In this document: positions 8,055 through 16,461 of the stretch, one piece after another
Layout of the letters: every line of letters begins with the position of its first letter
Numbering within the stretch: position 1 is the stretch's first letter
DNA from: Chryseobacterium gleum
GTDB taxonomy: Bacteria; Bacteroidota; Bacteroidia; Flavobacteriales_D; Sanyastnellaceae
Length of the DNA: 38,464 nt
Reading direction: 5' to 3'
Assembly (NCBI GenBank): GCA_945874695.1
Contig: CAMCHP010000024.1
Span: forward strand, 1 to 38,464
Program-made: the position numbers and the translations under genes
The notes under the pieces: model-generated
Databases searched by the model: none
What the model was told of the DNA's origin: nothing
The model's input: the letters and a program-made list of their open reading frames with translations, nothing else

Positions 8055-8853
8055 TTTCTGGCAAAGGCTCATCACGGGCATTGTTTTCTTGGTGATCATG
8101 ATTTCGACCATGTTTTTGGATGCAATCGCTTGGTTTGCCTTCACGGCCTTTGCTGCATTGGTCGGACTTTCAGAATACCACAGTATTCTTCGTGCGGGAA
8201 ATTTACCTGTACCCTTAAAGGCTTTAGGTTGGCTGTCGGCAAGCGTGGTTATGCTCGTTACTTGGTTTGCCATCGATGATCCAAAATATTGGATGCTTGT
8301 ACCGTTCGCATGGGCCCTTGTGTTGGCAGTTGAACTTTTCCGCAAAGATGAAGATGTATTTCTGCGGATGGTGTTGGCCTTGTTTGGTCAAGTGTTGATC
8401 GTATTACCTTTTGCTCTTTTAACCACGTTGTCAACGATTGATGGCAGCTACAAGCCTTGGCAAGTATTAGGTTTTTTCATCTTGCTTTGGGTAAATGACA
8501 CGGGGGCTTATGTCTTCGGGCGCAGCTTTGGTCGACATAAACTTGCACCACGCCTCTCACCCGGGAAGACGTGGGAGGGGTTTGCTGGTGGGGTACTTGT
8601 AACATTTGGTGTGGCGGCATTACTGCCAATGTTTACAGCAGTCAATTCGAACCAAGACTGGTTTATGTTAGCTGCGATCGTAGCAGTTTTTTCGAACGCA
8701 GGCGACTTAGCAGAAAGTGCACTCAAACGGCGCTGTGGTGTTAAAGATTCAGGCAAAATACTTCCTGGGCATGGTGGTATTCTTGATCGGTTTGATGGCG
8801 TGTTGTTGTCAGTTCCGCTGATCGTCGCATATTTGCTTTTTACAAACTACTGA
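8047..8853 (+). CDS. cdsA: Phosphatidate cytidylyltransferase
   Basis: A 268-residue multi-pass membrane enzyme that makes CDP-diacylglycerol from phosphatidate and CTP, the branch point to all phospholipids. ATG 8047 (MSNFWQRLITGIVF) was chosen over an upstream TTG-type extension. About eight hydrophobic segments are visible. The SPGKTWEGFAGG motif and the C-terminal family signature, S-A-L-K-R then K-D-S-G followed by PGHGGILDRFD, carry the Mg/CTP-binding residues. It overlaps the DUF2007 gene by 8 bases and is followed one base later by psd, so CDP-diacylglycerol production and phosphatidylethanolamine production are co-expressed. Confidence 0.95.
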   Translation: MSNFWQRLITGIVFLVIMISTMFLDAIAWFAFTAFAALVGLSEYHSILRAGNLPVPLKALGWLSASVVMLVTWFAIDDPKYWMLVPFAWALVLAVELFRKDEDVFLRMVLALFGQVLIVLPFALLTTLSTIDGSYKPWQVLGFFILLWVNDTGAYVFGRSFGRHKLAPRLSPGKTWEGFAGGVLVTFGVAALLPMFTAVNSNQDWFMLAAIVAVFSNAGDLAESALKRRCGVKDSGKILPGHGGILDRFDGVLLSVPLIVAYLLFTNY

Positions 8854-8854
8854 T

Positions 8855-9505
8855 ATGTATCTGCATCGAGAGGGTCGGAATATTCTTATTCCCGCGTTTA
8901 TCATTTTAATGGCTGTTTTAGCCGTGACCTATGCAACCCTAAGCGGCTGGCTATTTTGGGCCATTGCCGTGGTTTCGCTGGTTATTTTTCTTCTGCTGGC
9001 TCAGTTTTTCCGCGTACCTAAGCGTACACCCCGCGCCGAGAGCAATGAAATCATCTGTCCGGCCGACGGTAAGGTGGTCGTGATTGAAGAAGTTGAGGAA
9101 CATGAGTATTTTAAGGATCGCCGCATCCAAGTCAGTATTTTCATGTCGCCATTGAATGTGCACGTCCAATGGACGCCCATGACAGGTGTGGTATCGTACG
9201 TTAAGTACCACAAAGGACTTTACCTCGTGGCTTGGCACCCCAAGAGTTCAACAGATAACGAACGCACCACCATGGTGATTCGCGGCGACAAACATGAAGT
9301 GTTGTTTCGCCAAATTGCAGGTGCTGTGGCGCGTCGTATTCGCTATTACTTGAAGAAGGGGCAACAGGTGGAGATCGGAGAGGAGTGCGGCTTCATTAAA
9401 TTTGGTAGTCGTGTCGATATTTTTTTACCAATCGGTACTGACGTTGCGGTTCAATTGGGTCAAGTCGTGAAGGGTCGTGAGACTATTTTGGCTCGTTTGA
9501 ACTGA
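8855..9505 (+). CDS. psd: Phosphatidylserine decarboxylase proenzyme (short, PSD-A type)
   Basis: A 216-residue membrane-anchored enzyme that converts phosphatidylserine to phosphatidylethanolamine. Two hydrophobic segments occupy about residues 9-50. The conserved core has CPADGKVV, SIFMSPLNVHVQW and H-P-K-S motifs. Near the C-terminus, KFGSRVDIFLP contains the G-S pair where self-cleavage makes the pyruvoyl cofactor; the GSR form is that of the short bacterial class, where E. coli has GST. It is the last gene of the rsfS operon and is followed by a strong hairpin. No pssA gene is in the window. Confidence 0.94.
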   Translation: MYLHREGRNILIPAFIILMAVLAVTYATLSGWLFWAIAVVSLVIFLLLAQFFRVPKRTPRAESNEIICPADGKVVVIEEVEEHEYFKDRRIQVSIFMSPLNVHVQWTPMTGVVSYVKYHKGLYLVAWHPKSSTDNERTTMVIRGDKHEVLFRQIAGAVARRIRYYLKKGQQVEIGEECGFIKFGSRVDIFLPIGTDVAVQLGQVVKGRETILARLN

Positions 9506-9526
9506 GCATAATATTAAGGCGCATTA

Positions 9527-9556
9527 AAAAGGGGATTGTGATCACAATCCCCTTTT
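9527..9556. terminator. Bidirectional hairpin terminator after psd
   Basis: A perfect inverted repeat: AAAAGGGGATTGTG pairs with CACAATCCCCTTTT around a short AT loop, with T-rich sequence following on the plus strand. It lies between the convergent ends of psd and the T9SS protein gene, so it can stop transcription from both sides. Confidence 0.9.
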
Positions 9557-9578
9557 CTTTTTGAACTTTTCTATGATC

Positions 9579-11456
9579 TTAATCGATCATCAATTTTTTC
9601 GAGATCGTGCCTCCCAAGGTGCTTACTTGTACGATGTACGATCCTGCGGCTAATTCTTGTGTGTTCACGCGAACGAAGCTTTGCGCGTTGAGTCGCTCAA
9701 ACACTACTTTTCCAGCCAAGTCGTAAATATGCAGTTCAGCCGTACCGAGTTTATTCAAAACAATATTCACCACTTCTTGCGCAGGGTTCGGGAAAATCTC
9801 AAGATCACTCGGTTCAAGTGCTTCTTGAATCGCTGTGTACTCAATGTCTTCACCGGCTTCGCACGCTTCAAATTGGTCAAGGGCAACGCGCAAGAAAACC
9901 ATGTCGTTGATTACAGCGGGATGCTCCTCGCCACGGATGTGTAAACCGGGCTCAAAGTCGCGTTGGTAAACAATGTGAACCTCATTACTGATGTCGGCAC
10001 CAATTGATCCAAAAACTGATTCATAATAGTCGAATTCAACATCGGGCGTTAGGTTACAAGCGGCCTCAGTGCTCCAAGTTGCACCACCATCAAGTGAGCG
10101 CACAACATGAATGTGGCGGAAATTGAGGCTTCCAGTGGAATGCGACTCCATTGCAGCGCTATATGAAACATAAATTGAACCATCTTCTGTCACTCCCGCG
10201 CTTGGCATTGCAGCCAAGTTGGTGAAATAGAGGGCGATACCATCGAGGTCGAGCGTGCCGCTGCCATCAAGGTCATAAGTATAGGCAATCACTTCACGCA
10301 TGTTGTCATCCATGTCTTCATTCCAATACGCCAAGCCATTTACACCCGGGAAATATTGGAAATTACCATCTGTAAGGTCAGTGTCAGCATAGTACATCTC
10401 GCCATAAAACACATGCACTTTGCCATCGTTGTCAATGATTACATCACCTGCACCATCGGTGTTAAAGAACTCTTGAAACAAGCCGTCTTCATCCCAGTCT
10501 TCCCCTATTTCTGGTAATCCACTGTCAACCACATACAGGTCAACCGGAAAATCAACCAGTGAACGATATGTCCAGGTGTTACCGTTATCTTCAGAAATCA
10601 TTACAAAGCTATCTGCGAAATCATTGAAAACCGCAAAGGCTACCTTGTTCCCACGAGCGTGGATGGCATAGGCATCTGCACTTAGGTTAACAAAGAAATC
10701 AGCTCCTAATTCTGGAAATTGTTGCCCTTGGATTTCCCAAGTGTCTCCTGCATCTGTCGATCGGAAGTAGAGCAAGCCGCCGTCTTGACCATTGTATTCA
10801 ACACCGCCATTCGCTACCGGGGTGGTTACACAAATCACGTGGAGCGAATTGCCATCTTCTCCTCCAACTGCTGCGCGTGGCCAAAGTTGACCAAACTCCT
10901 CGCCTGCGGGCAGGTCAGTGTCAACCCAGTTCGATGAACCTGCGTTGCGATATACCATGTGCAAAGGTGTGTTTACACCTGCATGGCTGATGGAAACAAC
11001 ACGTCCGGATGCGGTTTCTAAAAGGCCTGGCCAGCCTGTACGCACGTTTTCAAGGCGCTCATACGGTTCTTCATTCCATGAACCGCCAACGTATTCATTG
11101 AATCCTGTGCCGCGGTCTTCAAAGGCAGTCTGGGTCAAACCAAACGTCCATGCCGCGCGCAATTCATCATCGTTTGTAACTACACGACGCTGCACCGCAC
11201 CGTTGGTTTGAAGGTCATAAATCGTAATTCCGATGAGCTCTTGCACCACCGTCACATCCCGATTACTGGTGACTTCAATGTCGCCTACATGATGATGGCT
11301 CACAGGAATGTTCGCAATGGGCTCGTCACCAACGAATTTCGTCTTGTTAAGTACCTGAGGTACCCGTTGAGCGACGGGAATTTGTGGAGCAGTAGACTGC
11401 GCTCCTGCAGTAAAGGCTGCCAACAAGGCCGCAAAGAAAAAGTAATGTTTAGACAT
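9579..11456 (-). CDS. T9SS type A-sorted Asp-box (sialidase-like propeller) protein
   Basis: About 625 residues from ATG 11456 (signal peptide MSKHYFFFAALLAAFTAGAQ). Three Asp-box motifs are visible: STDAGDTW (about 231-238), SEDNGNTW (about 287-294) and SLDGGATW (about 450-457), the S-x-D-x-G-x-T-W turn of beta-propellers found in sialidases and other BNR proteins. The last ~75 residues are a type A type IX sorting domain (LEIFPNPAQEVVNI ... GKVVFERL ... GSYIVQVSTLGGTISKKL), so the product is sent across the outer membrane and probably anchored on or released from the surface. Sialidase catalytic arginines cannot be assigned, so enzymatic activity is not claimed. The gene lies 71 bases behind DUF4197. 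Confidence 0.88.
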   Translation of the reverse strand: MSKHYFFFAALLAAFTAGAQSTAPQIPVAQRVPQVLNKTKFVGDEPIANIPVSHHHVGDIEVTSNRDVTVVQELIGITIYDLQTNGAVQRRVVTNDDELRAAWTFGLTQTAFEDRGTGFNEYVGGSWNEEPYERLENVRTGWPGLLETASGRVVSISHAGVNTPLHMVYRNAGSSNWVDTDLPAGEEFGQLWPRAAVGGEDGNSLHVICVTTPVANGGVEYNGQDGGLLYFRSTDAGDTWEIQGQQFPELGADFFVNLSADAYAIHARGNKVAFAVFNDFADSFVMISEDNGNTWTYRSLVDFPVDLYVVDSGLPEIGEDWDEDGLFQEFFNTDGAGDVIIDNDGKVHVFYGEMYYADTDLTDGNFQYFPGVNGLAYWNEDMDDNMREVIAYTYDLDGSGTLDLDGIALYFTNLAAMPSAGVTEDGSIYVSYSAAMESHSTGSLNFRHIHVVRSLDGGATWSTEAACNLTPDVEFDYYESVFGSIGADISNEVHIVYQRDFEPGLHIRGEEHPAVINDMVFLRVALDQFEACEAGEDIEYTAIQEALEPSDLEIFPNPAQEVVNIVLNKLGTAELHIYDLAGKVVFERLNAQSFVRVNTQELAAGSYIVQVSTLGGTISKKLMID

Positions 11457-11527
11457 GTCAGAAAGTTTTGGTTCTCGCCCCCAAGATACAACAGAATCCA
11501 AAACGATTGATCACCGCATTCAATCAA

Positions 11528-12268
11528 TCACAACGAACCGAAAACTCGCTTTAGAAGTTCGGTTGCACGTGCCTGAGGGTCTTGTCTGATAAGCAATTCC
11601 TCAGCTTCGATGTGTACGAATAATCCGCGAATTGCGCGTTCGGTAATGTAAGCTTCCAAATCAGGGTTAACATTTTGACCGCCGCTAAATAGATTGTAAG
11701 TGTTGTAAATCGTCACCAACGGTTCCCAATACGATGTAAGTTCAACGGCATCGATGGCAGTTCGAACCTTTGGTGAAAAACGGGTTTTTAGTTCGGTTTC
11801 CGTCGCATTGCGTAAAAACACGGTCGCGGCATTGTTATTTCCACGCAGAATAGCAAAGCCATCTTGAACGCTCATTCCGCGAATTGCCTGAACAAACACT
11901 TCACGTGCTTCTTTCGAGGCACTTTCAGCCGCGCGATTCATGGTCATTTCAAAATCGTCTACCTTTTCTTTAAATCCATATTGAACCGCAGTGTTTTTAA
12001 CCTTTATCGCTTCTTCTGGAAAAGGTATAAAGAGCAGCGGATTTTTATAGAACCCGTCAACCGCTGATGCTTTATTCCCCGCTGCCTGTGCGCCTTGAAC
12101 GAGTGCTTCGCGCAAACCGGCAATCACCTCATCGTTGGTTAGGCTGGGGTTTCCACCTGACGGTGGGATGAGGATGTCGCCCAAAGGCTTGAGCTCTGCA
12201 CATGACATAAAAGTCATAACCGAGATTAAAATGGCTAACGCCAATGGGAGAGTAAGGCGGTTTTTCAT
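11528..12268 (-). CDS. DUF4197 domain lipoprotein
   Basis: A 246-residue protein with a lipoprotein signal: MKNRLTLPLALAILISVMT followed by FMSCAEL, where the Cys would be lipidated. The mature part fits DUF4197, a mostly helical family of unknown function: TNDEVIAGLREALVQGA near the start, KNPLLFIPFPEE, the long helical middle with GMSVQDGFAILRGNNNAAT, and a C-terminal GLFVHIEAEELLIRQDP. Length is typical. It has its own probable promoter and precedes the Asp-box T9SS gene, with which it may share a transcript. Confidence 0.88.
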   Translation of the reverse strand: MKNRLTLPLALAILISVMTFMSCAELKPLGDILIPPSGGNPSLTNDEVIAGLREALVQGAQAAGNKASAVDGFYKNPLLFIPFPEEAIKVKNTAVQYGFKEKVDDFEMTMNRAAESASKEAREVFVQAIRGMSVQDGFAILRGNNNAATVFLRNATETELKTRFSPKVRTAIDAVELTSYWEPLVTIYNTYNLFSGGQNVNPDLEAYITERAIRGLFVHIEAEELLIRQDPQARATELLKRVFGSL

Positions 12269-12294
12269 GGCTTAAAGGTAAAGAAGTTTGATGG

Positions 12295-12302
12295 CAAATG
12301 TA
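12295..12302 (-). promoter_or_regulatory. Probable -7 element for the DUF4197 gene
   Basis: Minus-strand TACATTTG, an exact TAnnTTTG match, 26 bases before the ATG at 12268. A second near-match, TACCTTTA, lies almost at the start codon and is less likely. Confidence 0.5.
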
Positions 12303-12433
12303 CCTTCACATCGCATTGGGATGTTGAATTTGAACTGAATTTGATGGTTTCAGAACGGCGAAATTTTGAAGCCAAGCAGGGTTGACTCTAAACAGTTTCG
12401 ATGATTTGAACCAAGAAACTGGCATTAAAAAGC

Positions 12434-12441
12434 TAATTTTG
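12434..12441 (+). promoter_or_regulatory. Probable -7 element for the TonB-dependent receptor gene
   Basis: TAATTTTG is an exact TAnnTTTG match, 18 bases before ATG 12460. It argues that translation begins at 12460 and not at the upstream in-frame TTG at 12382. Confidence 0.5.
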
Positions 12442-12459
12442 AGCTCGAAGTTAGATCAG

Positions 12460-14709
12460 ATGCTCAGCAGTCGCCTCTTCATTTTGAGTCTTTTTTGCCT
12501 GCTTACCCAAGCATTGCATGCACAGGAGCCTGTAACTGGCATCGTTATGAATCAAGATGATGTGCCATTAATCGGCGCTCAGGTACATTGGGCCGACGAA
12601 AACATAGGAGCGCTCACCGATTCTGAAGGCCGATTTACGATTGCAGCACTGGGTGAAGGTAAGCACAAGCTTGTTGCCCGTTTTGTGGGTTATTTGCCTG
12701 ATACCTTATTGGTTTCTGCCGGATTTGAATGCACCTATTACCTCAGTTCTTTAGCTGATCTCGAAGCCGTTGAGATTATTGAACGCGGCGATGGCGTTGT
12801 GCTCTCAAATTTGTTGCTTGTTAAAACCGAAGTCATTACGCAAACTGAACTACGCAAAGCGGCTTGCTGTGACCTTGCCGGGTGTTTTGAAACCCAAACC
12901 ACAGTTCAGCCGCAGGTGACCAACGTTCTCACGAATGCTAAAGAATTGCGCATTCTCGGTCTCTCTGGGGTTTATAATCAAGTGCTCATCGATGGTTTAC
13001 CAATGATTCAAGGCTTGAGCTACACCTACGGCTTGAGCGGAATTCCCGGAACCTTGGTCGATAACATTCACGTATCTAAAGGCGCCAACAGCGTGGTTCA
13101 AGGATTTGAAAGCATGGTGGGGCAAATCAATGTGGAAACGAAGAATCCAGACGATACTGACCGCCTGTTTTTAAATGGATACATCAACAGTTTCGGTGAA
13201 CGCCACTTGAATGCGCATGTTGGCTTCAAAAAAGGAAAGTGGAGTAACATGACGGCCTTTCATACGGTTCAGCCGGCGCGGGTGATTGATCGAGATAATG
13301 ACCGTTTCATGGATCTTCCCCAGCTCACGCGTTACATGGTTTTTAGCAGAACCCACGTGGGCAAAGAACAAAGCAAGGGTTTTTATGGACGTATCAATCT
13401 GCGCTATTTGCACGAGGAGCGTTTAGGTGGTCAGGTGAACTTTGATCCAGCATCGCATCTAGGCAGCACAGAGTCATACGGGCAATTGGTAAACATAGGT
13501 CAGCCTGATATAAATGTGAGATTTGGGTATCGCGTCAATGAACGTACACAGGTGGTGCTGTTATCTTCGGCATTCATGCATCGGCAAGATGCCTGGTTTG
13601 GCACCGTTCGTTTTGACGCATTGCAACACAATGCCTATGCCAACCTGCAGCTCGAACACGATTATGGTTCGGTTCATGGGGTGAAAGCAGGTGTCAGCTA
13701 CCGCCACATGACGTTAAGGGAGAACATCAGCTTTAGCACACCACTCGATCGAACTTATGACGGGTTATATCAACGCGTTGAGAACATCCCTGGGGTATTT
13801 GTAGAAAACACTATGGGTTTCTTCAATAACCGCTTATCATGGATCGCCGGCGTTCGCACCGATCATCACAACACTTTCGGTACCATAACCACGCCGCGCA
13901 GTTTGCTCAAATACGATATTTCGGAGCAAACCAACATTCGTGCAAGCGCAGGCTATGGATGGCGAACAGTGAATGTATTCAGCGAGAATAATTTGCTCAT
14001 GGTGGGTTCTCGTGAAGTGGTTTTCGAAGAGCAACTCAGGCCCGAGGCTGCAATGAACTATGGACTGAATTTGACCCATCATTTCAACACCGATGATTTT
14101 TCGGGCTATGTAAGTTTCGACTATTACCGCACTTCATTCGAGAATCAGGTTTTCCCCGATTATGATCGCGATCCAATGCGCGCATTTGTGTCTAACTTCA
14201 CGGGTGTTGCCGTTAGTGAAGGATTTCAGGCTGAGGCATCTTTGCGCTTAGGCCGGCGAATCGATCTCAAGACTGGCTACAACTATTTATACGTGTACAG
14301 TGAGGTCAATGGCGCGCGTCGTCAGCTTCCTTTCAACCCCATGCACAAAGTGGTGAACACAATCAGCTTCACGCCGCTCAATGAAAAATGGCACTTCGAC
14401 GCAAATATTCATTCCTACGGGAAACAACGTCTGCCCGACACCTCACAGAATCCTGAAGCATTCCAAACCGCAGATTTCTCAGATCCTTACACGGTTTTTA
14501 GCGCACAATTCACAGCGATTTTAAATCGTTTTGAGGTTTATTTGGGCGTTGAGAATATCTTAGACTTTAGGCAGTTGCAACCCATTCGGGGATGGCAGGA
14601 TCCGTTTGGGCCATTTTTCGATACATCATCGGTATGGGGCCCCACACGCGGTCGTGAAATTTACATTGGAGTTCGATTTGCAATTGGCCAAGGCTCAAGT
14701 AAAGCCTAG
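12460..14709 (+). CDS. TonB-dependent outer membrane receptor, possibly for metal
   Basis: About 749 residues with signal peptide MLSSRLFILSLFCLLTQALHAQ. A carboxypeptidase-regulatory-like beta-sandwich follows (about 24-105: VTGIVMNQDDVPLIGAQVHW). Next is the plug domain with LRILGLSGVYNQVLIDGLPM and ISVxKG-type segments (IHVSKGANSVVQGFESMVGQ), then a long beta-barrel to the aromatic C-terminus. The sequence KAACCDLAGCFET (Cys at about 136, 137 and 142) matches a Bacteroidota receptor subgroup often found beside heavy-metal proteins, so a copper-like or other metal ligand is a reasonable inference. No metal-binding partner gene lies next to it here. No clear TonB box was found. Confidence 0.9.
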   Translation: MLSSRLFILSLFCLLTQALHAQEPVTGIVMNQDDVPLIGAQVHWADENIGALTDSEGRFTIAALGEGKHKLVARFVGYLPDTLLVSAGFECTYYLSSLADLEAVEIIERGDGVVLSNLLLVKTEVITQTELRKAACCDLAGCFETQTTVQPQVTNVLTNAKELRILGLSGVYNQVLIDGLPMIQGLSYTYGLSGIPGTLVDNIHVSKGANSVVQGFESMVGQINVETKNPDDTDRLFLNGYINSFGERHLNAHVGFKKGKWSNMTAFHTVQPARVIDRDNDRFMDLPQLTRYMVFSRTHVGKEQSKGFYGRINLRYLHEERLGGQVNFDPASHLGSTESYGQLVNIGQPDINVRFGYRVNERTQVVLLSSAFMHRQDAWFGTVRFDALQHNAYANLQLEHDYGSVHGVKAGVSYRHMTLRENISFSTPLDRTYDGLYQRVENIPGVFVENTMGFFNNRLSWIAGVRTDHHNTFGTITTPRSLLKYDISEQTNIRASAGYGWRTVNVFSENNLLMVGSREVVFEEQLRPEAAMNYGLNLTHHFNTDDFSGYVSFDYYRTSFENQVFPDYDRDPMRAFVSNFTGVAVSEGFQAEASLRLGRRIDLKTGYNYLYVYSEVNGARRQLPFNPMHKVVNTISFTPLNEKWHFDANIHSYGKQRLPDTSQNPEAFQTADFSDPYTVFSAQFTAILNRFEVYLGVENILDFRQLQPIRGWQDPFGPFFDTSSVWGPTRGREIYIGVRFAIGQGSSKA

Positions 14710-14796
14710 GTCTGCAGCGCTTGCTGTTCTTCTTTTACCTCATTTCTGAAGCATCGCGAACTTCATTTGTAATCACGCAAGGAAATATGCCAAAAG

Positions 14797-14804
14797 AACT
14801 TTTG
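14797..14804 (+). promoter_or_regulatory. Possible -7 element for cinA
   Basis: AACTTTTG, one base off TAnnTTTG, 34 bases before the cinA ATG. The 129-base gap behind the receptor gene holds nothing else convincing. Confidence 0.3.
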
Positions 14805-14838
14805 CTTCAACTAACTTGCTCCCGTATTTAGAACAATC

Positions 14839-16098
14839 ATGCACGCAGAGATCATCACCATAGGGGACGAAATTTTAATTGGTCAAACGGTTGATACCAA
14901 TTCAGCTTGGATGGCCAAAATGTTGAATGAAATAGGTGTTTCAATTCATCGGATCACAAGCATCGCTGACGAGCGTGAAGCCATTCTTACAACCTTGGCT
15001 GAGGTCGGGGAGCGGGCACAATTGGTATTGATTACAGGTGGTTTAGGCCCCACACGAGACGACATCACCAAATCAACCTTGTGTGAATATTTCGAAACGC
15101 ACTTGGTTATGAATGATGCCGTGCGCGAGCGGATAGAGGCATGGTTTGAGCGACGCGGTGTGCCTATTTTGGAAGTAAATCGCAAACAGGCTGAGTTGCC
15201 TGCAGCTTGTGAGATCGTAGAGAATTTGCGTGGCACCGCACAAGGGATGTGGTTTGAGCGCGATGGGGTGGTGTACGTTGCCATGCCCGGGGTACCTTAT
15301 GAGATGCAAGGTATTGTTGAGCTGCATTTGCTCGATAAAATTAAAGCGCGTTTTGAACGTCCGCACATCGAGCACTACACGATCATGACCTCGGGCATTG
15401 GCGAGAGCTTACTTGCGAATATGGTTGCCGATTGGGAAGAGAGTTTGGAGGCAGAAGGCATCCATATTGCTTACTTGCCCTCACCAGGCATTGTAAAAGT
15501 TCGCCTTACAGCGATCGGACCTGATGCAGAGGCCATCCGCACGGCAGTGCGAAAAAAAGCTGAAGAATTTGAGGCACTTGCCGGTAGCTATATTTTCGGA
15601 TACAACGACGAGCCGTTGGAGGTTGCCGTGGGGCGGCTTTTAAAAGAACGCGGGCTTACTGTGGGTTGTGCTGAAAGCTGCACGGGAGGTCGTATTGCTG
15701 CTGCTTTGGCAAAGCACCCAGGGAGTTCAGCGTTTTTCTTGGGTGGAATTGTGGCGTATGACAACCGTGTCAAAGAAGCGCTTTTGGAGGTTGATGCCGT
15801 CACGCTTGCCGCGCACGGTGCCGTAAGTGAGGCGACAATTCGCGCAATGGCAGAGGGCGGAAGAAAGGCCTTGGGGGTTGATTTTGTTGTAGCTACAAGC
15901 GGCGTAGCGGGGCCCGATGGCGGCTCTGAACAGAAGCCCGTCGGTTTAGTTTGGATGGCTGTTGCAGGACCGAAACGCACGGTAGCATGGGTGCAAAACT
16001 TCAACAGTGATCGCGAAAGAAACATCGTTCGAGCGACCCAAGCAGCATTAACTTTGCTTAAAAATGAAATTTTAGAAATAGAACTTGCCGTTTCGTAG
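14839..16098 (+). CDS. cinA: CinA-family nicotinamide mononucleotide deamidase-related protein
   Basis: A 419-residue two-domain protein. The N-terminal half (about 1-170) is the MoaB/MogA-like COG1058 domain: MHAEIITIGDEILIGQTVDT, then LVLITGGLGPTRDDITK and MPGVPYEMQ. The C-terminal half (about 255-415) is the CinA amidohydrolase domain with AESCTGGRIAAALAKHPGSS and TSGVAGPDGGSEQKPVG. In characterised relatives the two domains have ADP-ribose pyrophosphatase and NMN deamidase activity, which serve NAD recycling; the older link to competence does not apply clearly here. Full-length, with no damaged motif. It is followed by rpmB after 54 bases, which carry a separate probable promoter. Confidence 0.94.
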   Translation: MHAEIITIGDEILIGQTVDTNSAWMAKMLNEIGVSIHRITSIADEREAILTTLAEVGERAQLVLITGGLGPTRDDITKSTLCEYFETHLVMNDAVRERIEAWFERRGVPILEVNRKQAELPAACEIVENLRGTAQGMWFERDGVVYVAMPGVPYEMQGIVELHLLDKIKARFERPHIEHYTIMTSGIGESLLANMVADWEESLEAEGIHIAYLPSPGIVKVRLTAIGPDAEAIRTAVRKKAEEFEALAGSYIFGYNDEPLEVAVGRLLKERGLTVGCAESCTGGRIAAALAKHPGSSAFFLGGIVAYDNRVKEALLEVDAVTLAAHGAVSEATIRAMAEGGRKALGVDFVVATSGVAGPDGGSEQKPVGLVWMAVAGPKRTVAWVQNFNSDRERNIVRATQAALTLLKNEILEIELAVS

Positions 16099-16107
16099 AG
16101 AATTTCG

Positions 16108-16115
16108 TTTCTTTG
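16108..16115 (+). promoter_or_regulatory. Possible -7 element for rpmB
   Basis: TTTCTTTG, one base off TAnnTTTG, followed by CACTCC, with an expected start point near 16121 and a leader of about 30 bases. Confidence 0.4.
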
Positions 16116-16152
16116 CACTCCTTTTACAGGAACCTATAAAAAAGATACAGTC

Positions 16153-16392
16153 ATGGCACGGGTTTGTGAACTCACAGGAAAACGAATGATGGTCGGAAAC
16201 AATGTTTCTCACTCTAACCGTAAAACAAAGCGTCGTTTCCTGCCCAATTTGGTTACGAAGAATTTCTACCTTGCTTCAGAAGACAAGTGGATTTCACTCA
16301 AAATATCTACATCAGCACTTCGTACCGTGAACAAAATCGGTATTGACGAGGCTGTGCGTCGTGCTCGTGGAAACGGCATGATTATCAAGTAA
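16153..16392 (+). CDS. rpmB: 50S ribosomal protein L28
   Basis: A 79-residue basic protein of the large ribosomal subunit. It begins [20 protein letters not shown], followed by [12 protein letters not shown] and [18 protein letters not shown], the Bacteroidota L28 pattern. Length is normal. In many Bacteroidota rpmB is followed by rpmG (L33), a small DUF4295 gene and ftsY. Here it is followed at once by a terminator and an opposite-strand gene, so it forms a single-gene unit. Confidence 0.97.
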   Translation: MARVCELTGKRMMVGNNVSHSNRKTKRRFLPNLVTKNFYLASEDKWISLKISTSALRTVNKIGIDEAVRRARGNGMIIK

Positions 16393-16421
16393 GCTTATAC
16401 GGGAGTCACCCCTGAATATAG

Positions 16422-16450
16422 AAAAGCGCTTCACATGGAGCGCTTTTTTT
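16422..16450 (+). terminator. Rho-independent-type terminator after rpmB
   Basis: AAAAGCGCT pairs with AGCGCTTTT around an 8-base loop (TCACATGG), followed by a run of T. It lies 30 bases past the rpmB stop. The stem also serves the convergent ydcF-like gene only weakly. Confidence 0.85.
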
Positions 16451-16461
16451 GTGCCCTATGC

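Noticed and set aside
9579-11456. Labelling the Asp-box protein as a sialidase
   Set aside because: Three Asp boxes show a propeller, but I could not identify the catalytic Arg triad and Tyr/Glu pair.
12382-12459. N-terminal extension of the TonB receptor from TTG 12382
   Set aside because: It puts 26 residues ahead of a good signal peptide and covers the probable promoter.
14715-14740. CAGC-GCTT-GCTG hairpin followed by T-rich sequence after the receptor gene
   Set aside because: Only a 4-base stem and an interrupted T run; too weak to call a terminator.
15588-16118. 176-residue open frame antisense to cinA
   Set aside because: A shadow of the conserved CinA C-terminal domain with no family resemblance.
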